Source: Aedes albopictus
Taxonomy: Eukaryota > Arthropoda > Insecta > Diptera > Culicidae
Assembly: GCF_035046485.1 (NCBI RefSeq)
Contig: NC_085137.1
Span: forward strand, 15,343,346 to 15,407,345
Reading direction: 5' to 3'
DNA length: 64,000 nucleotides
The first letter of the stretch is position 1. Each line of letters opens with the position of its first letter. Both the position numbers and the translations under genes were made by a program. The notes beneath the pieces were generated by a model, which was not told the DNA's origin, searched no databases, and saw only the letters and a list, made by a program, of their open reading frames with translations. Shown here in pieces: positions 43,535 through 54,366 of the stretch.

Positions 43535-44281
43535 ATTAAAAATAAATAGCTTATTGGCAAAATTTGTTATTGGTTTGCTGGGAATAAGAACTAAAAGTAC
43601 AAAAATAATAACTGACTTTGTACCAGAAAATAACTCAACAACAACTAAGTTTGTCCTTATAAGAACAAACCAAGGACAAAATATTTCAAAATGGAGAAGA
43701 GTAAGTTGTTATCGAGTTTTTGAGAACAAAGTAAGAACAAAATAACTTATTTCAAATAAAATCATCATAATTGTAAATTTTGTTCTTAAGATTGAAAAAA
43801 ACTGTATTGTCAGTTCTGAAATGTTTGTCCTTGGTTTGATTTTATAATAACAAAATAAGCTATTATTTACTTTTTTCTGAAACAAAGTGAGTTATTATTT
43901 TTTGTTCTTTTAGCTCTTATTCCTAACAAACCAATAACAAAATTTGCTCTTCATCAATATTCTATTTAAAATAAAATAAATACTAAATAACTCATCAATA
44001 ACAAAACAAGTTATGATTGCCAAATATGCAATTTGGATGTTATTTTATTTAGGATGCTCAGAATAACTTATTTTGCTATGATTGCATATTTTGTTATTAT
44101 TCAGTTATTTATTGTTATTCAATAATAACTCAGATATAACAAATTTTGCAATGATAATATGTTGTTGTTCATAGCGAGTTATTTAGTGTTATTCATCAAT
44201 AACAAAAGAATGATAAAATAAGATATGAAAGCAAAATTTGTTATTATTTTGTACTTGGTTTGTTCTTCGCCTCTACCCGGG
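43535..44281. mobile_element. AATAACA-rich element, right end CCTCTACCCGGG
   Basis: The region consists of AATAACA, TTGTTATT, AAGAACAAA and related words with no longer period. It ends in CCTCTACCCGGG (44270-44281), like the termini at 41584-41913. I cannot place a left terminus, so the copy may be truncated. Confidence 0.5.
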
Positions 44282-44520
44282 ATATCATCATATCCTATCC
44301 TGATGGATGAATGGGATGGATGGAAGAAGATGGGAGTAGCCGACAATGGAAGTTTTCATGTCTTTTTTACTTCAACCTCTGATTGGATAGCTATTCCTTC
44401 CCAAATAGCATTCCATAAGCAATTAGAATAGGAGTATTACAGTGTCAAAATGCCAACTTTCAGTATGCAATATACGAATTACTACGTTACCACGCAACGC
44501 AAGAAGTGTAGTTATTCACT

Positions 44521-44830
44521 TGAAGTGCAAATTTTCGGTAATACCAATCCGTGTGGTCAAATTATGAAATTCAAATAACTCAACGTACATATGTACAGAT
44601 GGGTAAATTATTGGTTAAATTGGGAAAAAATCCACAGCTCAGGTGAGATTTTAACTCACGACCCTTTTTCGCTAGACAAATGCTTTACCAACTAAGCTAC
44701 CGAGCCAATTAATGACCCGGCAACTTAGTTGTCATAAGGTTCAATTCTAATCTCATCGATCTATATCATCTTCCCATAAACCGCAAATATAACCATATCT
44801 GTTGTACATATGTACGAAGAGCGAAAGCGA
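44521..44830. mobile_element. Single-arm copy of the tRNA-bearing repeat
   Basis: The order is GTGCAAATTTTCGGTAATAC, a GTACATATGTAC palindrome, the tRNA-like arm and the spacer (ATCTATATCATCTTCCC), as in 36645-36932. The second arm is absent. The sequence ends at a second TACATATGTAC, so this copy is framed by two such palindromes. Confidence 0.75.
44636..44706 (-). pseudogene. Decaying tRNA-like sequence, third copy
   Basis: It has the same 71-nt layout and AGC anticodon position as the copies at 36.8 and 37.0 kb. The D loop keeps GG (AGTTGGTA), but the B box is damaged (GTTAAAATC) and one anticodon-stem pair is lost. It is probably not transcribed. Confidence 0.6.
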
Positions 44831-46340
44831 TTTGTTTATTGTTTGAAACTGTTATTGTAGTTATTATTATTTTGCCATTATTTTGTGCTAAAATGTCCCA
44901 TAGTGACAACCGGGGTGAAAATACGCTATACGATTTTCTAAGGAACCAGCATTCAATAAATTGGCATGGAGCCTCCTATTGGGAATCGATAGAAGCGTAA
45001 CAAATGGCAGCGTTTAATTTGAGGGTGTTTGAGAAACACCAGAACACGGACGGGTTCATACTTAAGTGGGTACGATTAGGTACCTGTACGTACACAATAT
45101 TGATCGAGAGCGGGAGATATCAGGCACACGAAAACACCACCGACCGAGATACAACCGGGTGATTCCGTTGGGCTTTTGCTGCTCCTATTGGCAAATGAGG
45201 CGATGGGCCTACGAGCAAAGTACCCGAATGCGCAAGATGTAGAGCAAGTGAATGTAGTTGCTAATTAAATTTGTTTGCGTTTCTAATATCAGTTATTACT
45301 AACGTTTCATTCAAATCACGCAAAGGGTCTAAAGCTTACAGTAGTAGCATTATACAAGTAGCTACGTCATTCCAAGTGCTTGCGATAACAAAATTCAATC
45401 AAATTTCAGCAACAGGTGCAACCAAATACCTCCATAATTTTCAAACCATCAATCAGCATCCCTGAGCCTCACCTCAATAGAGCACCTGTCCAATTCCGTT
45501 CTAATTAGTGTTCTGATGTCTTTCCTTCTCCGTTCTCTTCTTTGACGATATCATCGACATCTAACGGTAACGGTTCCATCATTATACCGCACTTTACCTG
45601 ACGCTACCGACTGCTACCTTCGCGATACATATAAAAAAACATATTCCACTTACTTGTGTCCCCCTTCGAGGAGCGAACACGCGTCGTCGTAAAAGCACAG
45701 TTTGTTACATCGCCGAAAATCTTCCAACCTCCAGCCAGTCAGCCAGCTGAATTAGTCAACTTTGTTGGCCCGTTTATGACCGATCCGACAAAGTTCACCT
45801 GTTCGGGTACCGTTTATTTCGGGGTGTCTCTTTCCGACTGACTTCCAGGTGAAATGCAGCTTTTTTTCCTGAATTGATTAAACGTTTGATGAAAAAACGC
45901 GGAGATTTTTTTCGTTCTTATCATTTGACGCTGCGTCGTCGGTCAGTGTTTCCTTATTCAAATAACCAGGATAATGAACAGCATGCCAAAGTGCAATTGG
46001 GATGTAGCATGTGCGCAGCAATATAATGCAGGAAAGAACGACAAAGAAACGACGAGTATGTACTTAATTAAGGCCACTCCGGGGATGGCATGTAATTTAG
46101 CGATATTGAGCACATGTGCCGCCAATGATGCGTTTTATTTGTTTCTTGTTGCTGATGGCACTTTCACAACTTTGCAACAAACATGAGTGTGTCTTTTTCG
46201 GACGCTGAGAATCCATGTGCTTGTTTTCATTTTCGATTGCATTCAGTGGCTGTAACGAGAGAGCGGAATGGCATGGCAGACATACAATTTCGTAGGGTAT
46301 GGAACCCGTAGAATGTTCTATTACCATACCTTACCGTACC
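44831..46340. other. Low-copy region
   Basis: A 35-codon frame at 44892-44999 starting MSHSDNRGENTLYDF follows an AT-rich leader. It is too short to call. The remainder contains no recognised repeat or domain. Host intergenic or intronic DNA is likely. Confidence 0.4.
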
Positions 46341-46590
46341 GCAAGGATGGGAACACTCACTTGCACAGAGTTACATTCACTTGCTGTTTTCTCAGCTCAG
46401 AAGCTTGCAATCAAGAAACAATGTATGGACGACTTTTGCCTTGTGGTTTTGTCTAAAAGTTTGCCGAATAGAGTAGGGGTCGCACACGCATACCGAAGTC
46501 GGGAGGGAGCTGCGAAGGCAACTCTCCACGAGGTGAATGTAAATTACACTCACCTCGTGGAGAGTCGCCTTTACAGCTCTGTCACGACCA
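46341..46590 (+). repeat. Dispersed repeat with internal 35-bp hairpin, left copy
   Basis: It begins GGATGGGAACACTCACTTGC and contains GAAGCTTGCAATCAAGAAAC and TTTGCCGAATAGAGTA. A 35-bp inverted repeat follows (46507-46541 and 46545-46579). It ends with CACGACCAGGGATGG. An inverted copy at 50541-50712 lacks the hairpin. Confidence 0.75.
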
Positions 46591-46691
46591 GGGATGGCAA
46601 AAATACTTTTTTTGCAATTTCTCATCGTAATAGGCTGTTTTACCTCACGCAAATCTGACAGGAAAAGGCCTACTTTCCCACACCAAATTAG

Positions 46692-46753
46692 CAGTGCTGT
46701 AATGGTTCATTACAGCACTGATTTGCGTTGCGTAATGAACCATTACAGCACTG
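46692..46753. repeat. Perfect 22-bp inverted repeat
   Basis: The arms 46692-46713 and 46732-46753 are exact complements around an 18-bp loop. Each arm also contains GTAATGGTTCATTAC, which is nearly palindromic by itself. It is a short hairpin element of unknown family. Confidence 0.85.
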
Positions 46754-46935
46754 TTTTCAGTTTTGATCAACTTCTTGGTGATTTCTGGACGCAGCTCTGA
46801 AAAAATGTGACAAATGCACAGTATAACCTGTTATGATCAGACTTTCTTAAACATGGCTATGAACATCAGTGTACAGTTTGATGAAAAATTTTGTTAAAAA
46901 CTATCCTCAAGCGGTAATTTATGAAATTGCAAAAA

Positions 46936-47062
46936 ACGTTGTACGCAACTCGGTGCAGAACTCGATTTTTCCAGCACTCGTCGTAATTATCCAACTCGGC
47001 AAGCCTCGTTGGACAAATGTACGACTCGTGCAGTAAAAATCTTCATTCTGCACCTTGTTGCG
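46936..47062. mobile_element. Uninterrupted copy of the CAACTCGTTG palindromic repeat
   Basis: CGCAACTCGGTGCAGAACTC, TTCCAGCACTCGTCGTA and GCCTCGTTGGACAAATG, then CTCGTGCAGTAAAAATC and CACCTTGTTGCG, correspond to both halves of the split element at 18112-18510. This serves as the empty-site reference for the MITE nested there. Confidence 0.65.
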
Positions 47063-48306
47063 TAAACTACTATTTCTCTTTTCCGTTCATCGATACTGGC
47101 AGTAAAATAAAAACAAAACATCGGCAGCACCAATACCATCAGACGCCACGCCGACGGCAGTCAAGCAGACGCTTGATGGTTTTTGCTTCCCCACGAAAAT
47201 ATTTATGAGCAGTCATGCTGAGGCGGGTGATTGCGAAAAATGTCAAATATTTTCAACTGCTAATAACTCACTTCTTTTAATAAATAATTTAAATCGAATT
47301 GCATAAATAGCTAGAGCACACTCCTAGCTTTGTGATGCATGTAAAGAAGTTTGTCTAGAAGCGGTTTGAAACGCAGAAAAATGCGAAAACGGGAGAGGCA
47401 GAAATTTCCGTCGTCGTTGTGCTCGAGTACTGGCGCTTTCGCGCTTGGAAACCGTTTCGAGGAAGAAGGCTGCAGAGGAATTCCACGGAGTCATGTCAGT
47501 CGATCCTGAGCGACCATTTCAAAAATATCTGAAACTTTGCACAGTTTTTCAATTTCATATAAATCGCCATTTTTTGATATTAAACCTTCATATTCACTCA
47601 CGACTAACTTTTCAAAAGGGTGTATGCGAAAATAGTTCTAAAATATTCTAAAAGCTGTACAGCAAAAACGGATTGTTCGATTGTTATAAATTTTTCAGCA
47701 AAGTTAGATAACTAAATGATGATTCCTTAGAAAATATACACTGTAAAAAATTTCTTTTTCTACTTTGAAAAAATATGATATTTGTCACAAAAACTCAAAT
47801 ATCTCAAAACCCTATCTTTTAACCAACTTCAATTTTTTAGGGGAAATGGCCCATTATATCAGCTATCTACCATAAAATTTTGGTGATGGTAAACTGATAA
47901 ACAAAAAAGTTATGACATTTCAAACATTTCACAATTTTTACATTTAGTAACAAAAAAAATTTTTTTTCTGTGTAAATTATTTCGAGAATTATATTTTGAT
48001 GCTGATTTTATTGTAAAGGCTACCGCCTGAATTAAACAAGTTGTTTTCATGATACTTTAGTTTGATTATTCGTAATTACTATAGTATCTATTTGAAACTT
48101 AGACGCGATCCAGTGTTGTGATCAAAAATATTGAGATTGTCATACTTTTTATTGTACGTGACTGGTGAAAAAATCCCTTGATAGTGTTGAAAAGCTGTTG
48201 ATTATAAGAAAAATGGAATTGAATTTATTTTTAAGACAAAAGCTGTATAATAAAAGTTTTTTATACGCGTATACGTCTAGTTTATCCGCAAAAAAAATCC
48301 CTCTTA

Positions 48307-48527
48307 CACACTTATTTCTGAATTGCCTGTTCGGTACTTTTTTGACGAGATTATAACAGCAGTACGATCTCGGTAGTTTCGGTAATCGATTTTACTGAGG
48401 CTCAGTAAAACAACTGTCAAAATCGTATGGAAAAGGTAAACAATGCATTTTTGCTGAACGAGTTCGGTGCTCAGCAGTTTTAATCTCGTCAAAAAATTAC
48501 CGAACTCGGTAATCAAAATTAAGTGTG
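48307..48527. mobile_element. 221-bp MITE with TA target duplication, confirmed by an empty paralogous site
   Basis: CACACTTA and TAAGTGTG form the ends. Longer inverted blocks include GTTCGGTA and TTTTTTGACGAGATTA with TAATCTCGTCAAAAAATTAC. Copy B reads CTCTTAGAGAAC at the homologous position (about 63063), whereas here CTCTTA and TAGAGAAC flank the insert. The element therefore duplicated exactly TA. Confidence 0.9.
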
Positions 48528-49579
48528 TAGAGAACAGACTTTATGATCGGAAGAATGCGAGTAACTTCAACAACAACAAATGCATAAGAGGTACATACCA
48601 CAGACAAACAGACGAAACGCCTAGAACAATTTTAGTGAAAATTCATCGCCCAGTTCACACTATCACCACCTGGTGGAAATGTTTCACGAAACACTGCGTT
48701 GTGCAATATCGTCATCAGAAGGCGCTAGTGTGAAACGTCAAACGCAAAGAAAAACGATGGGCGCTCTTCTTGTTATGATAGCCACAACCAAGATTCAAAA
48801 TGATCGTTGAAGGCGTGGTCAATGAAAATTTCGCTAGTGTTACGTTTGTTTGTCTGTATACATACCTGACAATGCTCACGAAAAAAACAAAAAAATACTA
48901 CCGCTATGAATATTAAAAATTGTATAGTATTTTTTTTTCTTCAGCCACCAACACCAAACAAGTAAGTTAAAATTAATAAGTGATTTTGTTTATTATAATC
49001 TAACGAACAAGATGAACAGTCGCTTTCTCAAAGGTCTTCAACTCAACGCTCTCTTGTAGACCGTTTGATGAAAAAAAATGTTCAAAAGAGTTACGAAATC
49101 TCACCGAAAGCACCATAGATAAACTGAAAGAGACTGGTTATGCCCAAATGTCCACATTGTGTACAAAATTACGCATTTGCACGTCCTGCCGTCTAAAATT
49201 TGACAAACGAGCCATCTGTATATCATCGGTAAAGCAGGGCGCAGGAAGTTCGAAAACGACAACAACTGAGAAATTGCCATCAGCGACATCTGTTTAAACA
49301 ATTTAATTACGCCCCTTTTCAAAAATGCCCTGTAATATTCTTCAACATCTATATCTATACCCATTTCAATATTTTTAACGTTGCAAAACACGCTTTCAAC
49401 ATTCATCTTGAAGAAGAGGGAAAACACTTGTCCTCAAATGTAACAGCAAATTAATGAATAAACGACTAATGCGCGGAGGGCGTGATAAAATCGGAACATT
49501 ACGGTACATAGTATATTATATGTATATATAATATATAATAACAACAACTTGTTTTACTCACGCAAGGCCATTAACAATA

Positions 49580-50175
49580 AAATCAGCATCAAACTTCAAT
49601 TTCCGGCCGAAATAATTTACACCAAAAAAAATTATTACTAAATGTGAAAATTGTGAAATGTTTGAATTGTCATAATTTTTTTGTTTATTTTCATGGTAGA
49701 TTGCTAATACAATGGACCGTTTTCTCTAAAAAATTACGTTGGTAAAAAGATAGGGTTTTGAGATATTTGAGTTTTTGTGACAAAAATGATATTTTTTAAT
49801 GTTAAAAAAGATTTTTTTCACAGTGTATATTTTCTTAGGAATCGCCATTTAGTAATCTAACTTTGCTGAACAATAAAATCAGCATCAAATCGCGATTCCC
49901 GGCCGAAATAATTTACACAGAAAAATTTTTTTTACTAAATGTAAAAATTGTGAAATTTTGAAATGTTATAACTTTTTTGTTTATTAGTTTACCATCACCA
50001 AATTTTTATGGTAGATTGCTAATACAATGGACCGTTTTCCCTAAAAAATTCAAGTTGGTAAAAAGATAGGGTTTTGAGATATTTGAGTTTTTGTGACAAA
50101 AATGATGTTTTTCAATGATAAAATAGATTTTTTTTCACAGTGTATATTTTCTTAGAAATCACCATTTAGCTATCT
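49580..50175 (-). repeat. Tandem pair of about 290 bp in the right arm
   Basis: On the minus strand the unit from TTCAGCAAAGTTAGAT to GATGCTGATTTTATTG occurs twice in succession. It is single in the left arm and in copy B. GGCCG and CGGCCG variants at unit ends differ from the left arm, so the pair is not a fresh copy of it. Confidence 0.7.
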
Positions 50176-50540
50176 AACTTTGCTGAAAAATTCATAACAA
50201 TCGAACAATCCGTTTTTGCTGTGCATATTTTTGAATATTTTTGAACCATTTTCACATACACCCTTTTGAAAAGTTAGTCGTGGCTCTAAATAAAAATTTG
50301 ATATCGAAAAATGGCGATTTAGATAGAACTGAAAAACTGTGCAAAGTTTCAGTTCAATAGAAAATCATGAATTAAAAATTTTCCTTAATTTTGATGCTGT
50401 TGCTTGGAATCGCTCTGCAGGAAAAAAAATGTTATGACATTTATTTTTCGAACAGTTTGAGTTTGGCTGGGCCTGTGATGTTCGTGTGGAAAAATGTCAA
50501 ATGTACAGCCGGTAACCGTTTTTTCCAGTACATTTCTCAT

Positions 50541-50712
50541 CCCTGGTCACGACTTAAGTATGCTTGTGCGACCCTTACTCTATTCGGCAAACTTTAAGAC
50601 AAAATCACAAGGCAAAAGTCGTCCATTCATCATTTCTTGATTACAAGCTTCTGAGCTGAGAAAACAACAAGTGAATGTATCTTTTTGCAAGTGAGTGTTC
50701 CCATCCCTGCCG
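50541..50712 (-). repeat. Dispersed repeat, inverted right copy without hairpin
   Basis: This is the reverse complement of 46341-46493 plus GTCGTGACCAGGGATG. It passes directly from GCATACTTAA to GTCGTGACC where the left copy has about 85 bp including the 35-bp-arm hairpin. Confidence 0.75.
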
Positions 50713-50727
50713 TACCGGTCAGACCAC

Positions 50728-50962
50728 ACGCTCAGAAAACCGTTCTGATAAACGTGAACAAACAAACGCAAATATGAGAACAAGCAAATATACACCGTGA
50801 ACTGGAACTAGTTCCAGCTGTCAGTATGGGCGTTCTAGAAAACGTGAAATCTAGTTCACGGTGTACATTTCTTATTGTTGTTATCGTTGCTATGCATAGT
50901 TCTCGATTGTTCCCGTTGCCGTGACTGGGAGTTCACGTATATCGGAACGGATTTATTTGCGT
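50728..50962. mobile_element. Palindromic MITE with CACGCnnA ends
   Basis: The outer ends (CACGCTCAGAAAACCGTTCTGA; CGGAACGGATTTATTTGCGTG) are imperfect inverted repeats and carry ACGTGAAC and GTTCACGT inside. The inner core ACACCGTGAACT..AGTTCACGGTGT (about 50792-50864) is a second, perfect palindrome. It is noncoding. Confidence 0.65.
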
Positions 50963-51214
50963 GCAAGCCCTGAGTGTCCTCTGTTGTACGTAGGAGGTGT
51001 CTCCATTCATTCGACTTGGTCTATGGATGTGCGTCTCCAGTCACGTCCTCTGTGAAGGGTCCGCAGGTTGCCCTGGACGTCTTCTTGGATCGATCGGATT
51101 ACCCTCGAGAACCATTTTTTGCCGGGTTTATACCCGACATCCTGAAGACATATCCCACTCATCGTTGCCTCAAGTGATCAAGTGATCATGTCACTGTTCC
51201 CCACATCACTACAA
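50963..51214 (-). other. Possible LINE 3' remnant, unproven
   Basis: The minus strand contains a GRDWRRTSIDQVE-like segment similar in style to RTE C-termini. It is too short and interrupted to call a family. Confidence 0.25.
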
Positions 51215-51525
51215 CTCGAAAGAACAGCCTATGATACGAAAAAGAAAAAAAAATCTGATAAAATATTGACAGTTTCAGCGCCAACAGATCCGTGAATGCT
51301 AAAACTAGAAAGAAAAGCCTAGGATCAAAAGGAGCAAATATTTATGATGATCATTTTGTCATCTAGAATATCAAAAAGTCTCTAAGTTGTTTTGATAATA
51401 GTTCGGCCAAACGACTCTTTCGGCCAGATAACATTCATCCAAATGGCGTTCGGCCAAACGACTTTTGACGAAACGACATTCGGCCAAATGGCCGAACACC
51501 GTTTCAGAGAATCCCAGGGGCGTTG
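51215..51525 (+). repeat. TTCGGCCAAA repeat
   Basis: TTCGGCC(A/G) blocks occur at intervals of about 20-30 bp between 51400 and 51500. They end in the 25-bp block CATTCGGCC...CGAACACCG (51477-51501), which is also at 2535-2559. An upstream GAA(A/C)AGCCTA.GAT block also occurs twice here and once at 2.4 kb. It is part of an unidentified dispersed element. Confidence 0.55.
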
Positions 51526-51541
51526 CCAGGTCCCTGGTATC

Positions 51542-51698
51542 GGCGTAGCCAGCTTTTTCTTTTTTCTTGTTCACACTCCTATACAATCACGAGAAAGAGC
51601 GGGATGAAACCAGGGGCGAATGAACCCTCTCTTTATCCTTCACTTTTTTGTGTTTGTTAAAGAGAAAGAGATAAAGAAAAGAAAAAGCTGACTACGCC
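51542..51698. mobile_element. MITE with GGCGTAGCCAGC ends
   Basis: GGCGTAGCCAGCTTTTTCTT at the left and GAAAAAGCTGACTACGCC at the right are inverted with one mismatch in the compared block. It abuts the next minisatellite. Confidence 0.75.
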
Positions 51699-52230
51699 CA
51701 GAAACTCCCTGAACGCCCTTGAGACCTCCTGAAACGCCTCTGAGACGACCCTGCGATAATTTGACACGCCCATGCCATGACCCTGGGAATCCCTTGAATC
51801 ACCTGCTGTAACACGCAGTGGACCCCTCCCCCTGAAACCACCTCGAAACGCCCTCTGGACATTTTAGAACTTCCTTGGAACTCTCTGAGACCATTTGAAG
51901 CATACCAAAGGTCCCCTGGAACCCCCTGAGATGCTCTTGAGACATTCAAACGCATCTGAAACCCGCTCAAACCAACTGAAACGCCCCTGAGATGTCCTGG
52001 TACGTCATGAAATCCCCTGGGATCCTCTTAAAGCACCCCCTAAGATTTCCGGTATCCTCTGAATCTCCCTGAAACGCCTGAACTCCCCTGGAATCCTTCT
52101 GAGGGCCCTTGAAACGCACCTCAGGTCACCTGAAATGGTCGTAAAACCCTATCGGACCCCATTAAGGCCACTGAAAACCCCGGAAATGCCCCTGAGACCT
52201 CCAGGTACCCCTGTAATATGTTTGAAATAT
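51699..52230 (-). repeat. 10-11-bp minisatellite (CCTGAAACGC), inverse orientation
   Basis: CCCTGAAACG, CCTGAACTCC and CCTGGAATCC-type units continue for 530 bp. They are the reverse complement of the GCGTTTCAGG array at 55.1-57.3 kb. Confidence 0.8.
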
Positions 52231-52297
52231 GACAAGTTTTCAACCCGGAAACGCTTTGAGAAACTACACAATTTTTGGATCCACCGCCAGCACCACG

Positions 52298-52860
52298 TAC
52301 AGGGGATAGACAAAATGATCGGAACAGGCAAAATTTTCGCTTTTCAAAAAATGTTCAACTACCTAGCTGTAACTTTTCGAAAAGTGCATCAAATATCCTC
52401 AAATTTTCTTTGTAAGTTCATCAACTAGATGTGTATCAGTGGTCCAAATTTGGAGAAGATCGGGCCATTCTTTACGAAGTTATAAAGATTCTTGAAAAGG
52501 TTAATTTATCCGATAGCCAACTTTGAGCTGCTATATCTCCGAATTCAATGAACCGAATGCAATGAAATTTTAGCCATTCATGACTTATATAATGAGCTAT
52601 GAAAAGCCATTGACTGAACTTCAAATTCTTAATACGGAAGAAAATAATAACGATTAGATTATTTTTTTAATAAAACACCAAATTATCCAAAACATCAACA
52701 TTGTTTCAAAATTCAAGATGCAAGTAATATTTCATTTAATTTCCCTCTAATTGACTTATATATGAATTTGTTTAGAAAGAAAGTAACAACATAGCCGCCA
52801 ATAGATTGAAAAAGCAATGGAATGCATATTAAAAATAGACCAATTTACTAGAAAATCGTG
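52298..52860 (+). mobile_element. Left end of a TACAGGGG-type element
   Basis: TACAGGGGATAGACAAAATG begins a segment that parallels the arm of the 40504-41430 element in block order: GTAACTTTTCG.AAAGTGCATC, ATGTG..TCAGTGGT, GAAGTTATAA and TGAATGAAATTTT-like blocks. It is diverged enough to be another subfamily. No right terminus is seen; the stretch 52650-52860 is unassigned AT-rich DNA. Confidence 0.6.
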
Positions 52861-54100
52861 AAAAAAATAAAATCGCTATAAGGAATTCCTAAGGAGTTCC
52901 AGTAGGAATTCCCAGAGAAATTCCTAAAGGAGTTCCTGGAGTTATTTCGGGAAAAAAATTGACATAATTCTTTAAGAAATTCTCGGACGATTTTTTAGAG
53001 TATTCCCAGGAGAATTTTCTAAAAATTTCCTAAAGGATTCTGGTGATATTCATGGAGAAATTTCTAGAGGATTTTTTGAAAAGATTTTTTTGTTAAACCC
53101 TGGTTAAATTCTCGGAAGAATTCTTCAAAAAATTCTTGAAAAAGTTCTAGGAAGAATTCCAAAAGTTATTGCTGTAGGAATTTCTTAAAAAAAATTTGAC
53201 GAATTCCTTGAAAAAATTTTTGACGAATTTCTGGAAGAATTTCTGGAAGATTTCTTGCAAGTTTGTGGAGGAATTCTTCGAAGAATTTCTGGAAAAAAAT
53301 TCTAGAAGGACTCTTGGAGGCATTTCTTGATGAAATTTTGGAGTAGTTCATGTAGAAATGCTTGGAGAATTTCTTGGCAGAAGTCTTGGAGGACTTTCTA
53401 GAGAAATTCTTGCGGAGGAATACCTAGACGGATTGTTTGAGGAATTCTTGGCGGAATTTGAGAGAAATGTCTGGAGAAGCTCCTGGAGAAATTCCTGGTT
53501 GAATTTTTGAAGGAATTTCGGGATTCTTATAGAAATTTTTGGTAGAATTCTTGAAGGAATTCCTGGAAGAATTTTCAAGGAATTTCTTGAGAAATTCCTG
53601 GAGGAATTCGTGGAGGAATTCTTGGCGAAAGTCTTCTAGGAATTCCCAACGGATTTGTGGAGGAACTTTTCGAGTAGTTCTTGGATAATTTCCTGGAGAC
53701 ATTTGTGAAGTAATTCCTGGAGGAATTCCTGGAGGATTTCTTGGAACAGTTTCTGGATGAATTCTTGGAGGAATTCCAGGAGTGATTCATAATTTCTGGA
53801 GCAATTTGTCGAGGATTTCCTAGAAAATTTTCATGAAAAATATCAGAATAATCCCAGGAGAAATTCTCGGAGCAATCCCGAGATGCATTCTTGGAGTAAT
53901 CCTTGGTGTTATTCCTAAAGTAATTTCCTTGATATATTTCTAAGGATTCCTTTTAAAGAATTCCCAGAGGAATTTTTGGAGTAATGCCAGGAATAATTTC
54001 TGGAGGATTTCATGGTGGATTCTGGAAATATTCATGGCAGAATTTATGGAGGTATTCTTGGCAGAAGTCTTGGAGCACAACAGAATCGTGAAAGATTTTA
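52861..54100 (+). repeat. Best-preserved 12-bp minisatellite array
   Basis: At 53700-53790 successive 12-mers can be read in phase: TTCCTGGAGGAA, TTCCTGGAGGAT, TTCTTGGAACAG, TTTCTGGATGAA, TTCTTGGAGGAA. This defines the unit for all other arrays in the window. Reading frames on the minus strand at 53166-53790 are Ser/Asn/Phe-rich translations of the repeat. There is no gene. Confidence 0.9.
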
Positions 54101-54144
54101 AATGATAGAGTAAAGAGAAACAAGAGTAGGGTCTTGTACCATTT

Positions 54145-54325
54145 GGGCAGGTGTACCTATTTTGGGCACTTGCCGCTATAACTAAATCAATTTCAAACGG
54201 ATTGAATTGAAATTTTGTATAGAGTTAGGCACGTACAGTATCTAACTCTATACAAAAACTCAAATCAATCGGTTTGAAAATGACTTAGTTATAGCTGCAA
54301 GTACCCAAAATAGGTGCACTGCCTA
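54145..54325. mobile_element. Palindromic MITE, about 80-bp arms
   Basis: The left arm (about 54151-54228) contains CCTATTTTGGGCACTTGC and TTTTGTATAGAGTTAG. The right arm (54242-54320) contains CTAACTCTATACAAAA and GCAAGTACCCAAAATAGG. The central 13 bp is unpaired. Minisatellite precedes it and another MITE follows. Confidence 0.85.
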
Positions 54326-54366
54326 CGGACTTTGAACGTCCTAATTCCAGAATAGTTTGGATGACC

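Larger units (their letters stand above)
47469..50370. mobile_element. Large foldback repeat, copy A
   Basis: The left arm (about 47500-48030) and the right arm (about 49580-50365, inverted) share TGCACAGTTTTTCA, GCAAAAACGGATTGTTCGAT, CAAATATCTCAAAACCCTAT and TTGATGCTGATTTTATTG. The right arm contains an extra tandem unit. The centre (48030-49500) is single copy within the element but recurs in the copy at 62229-64000. No transposase or other domain is recognised. Termini are not defined. Confidence 0.75.

Noticed and set aside
44892..44999. 35-codon frame starting MSHSDNRGENTLYDF after an AT-rich leader
   Set aside because: It is short enough to arise by chance, with no domain, no clear splice sites and no second copy to test conservation.
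50974..51177. Host exon or LINE 3' end
   Set aside because: A short minus-strand segment resembles an RTE C-terminus in style, but stops and frame breaks leave too little to assign. It is kept only as an unproven remnant.
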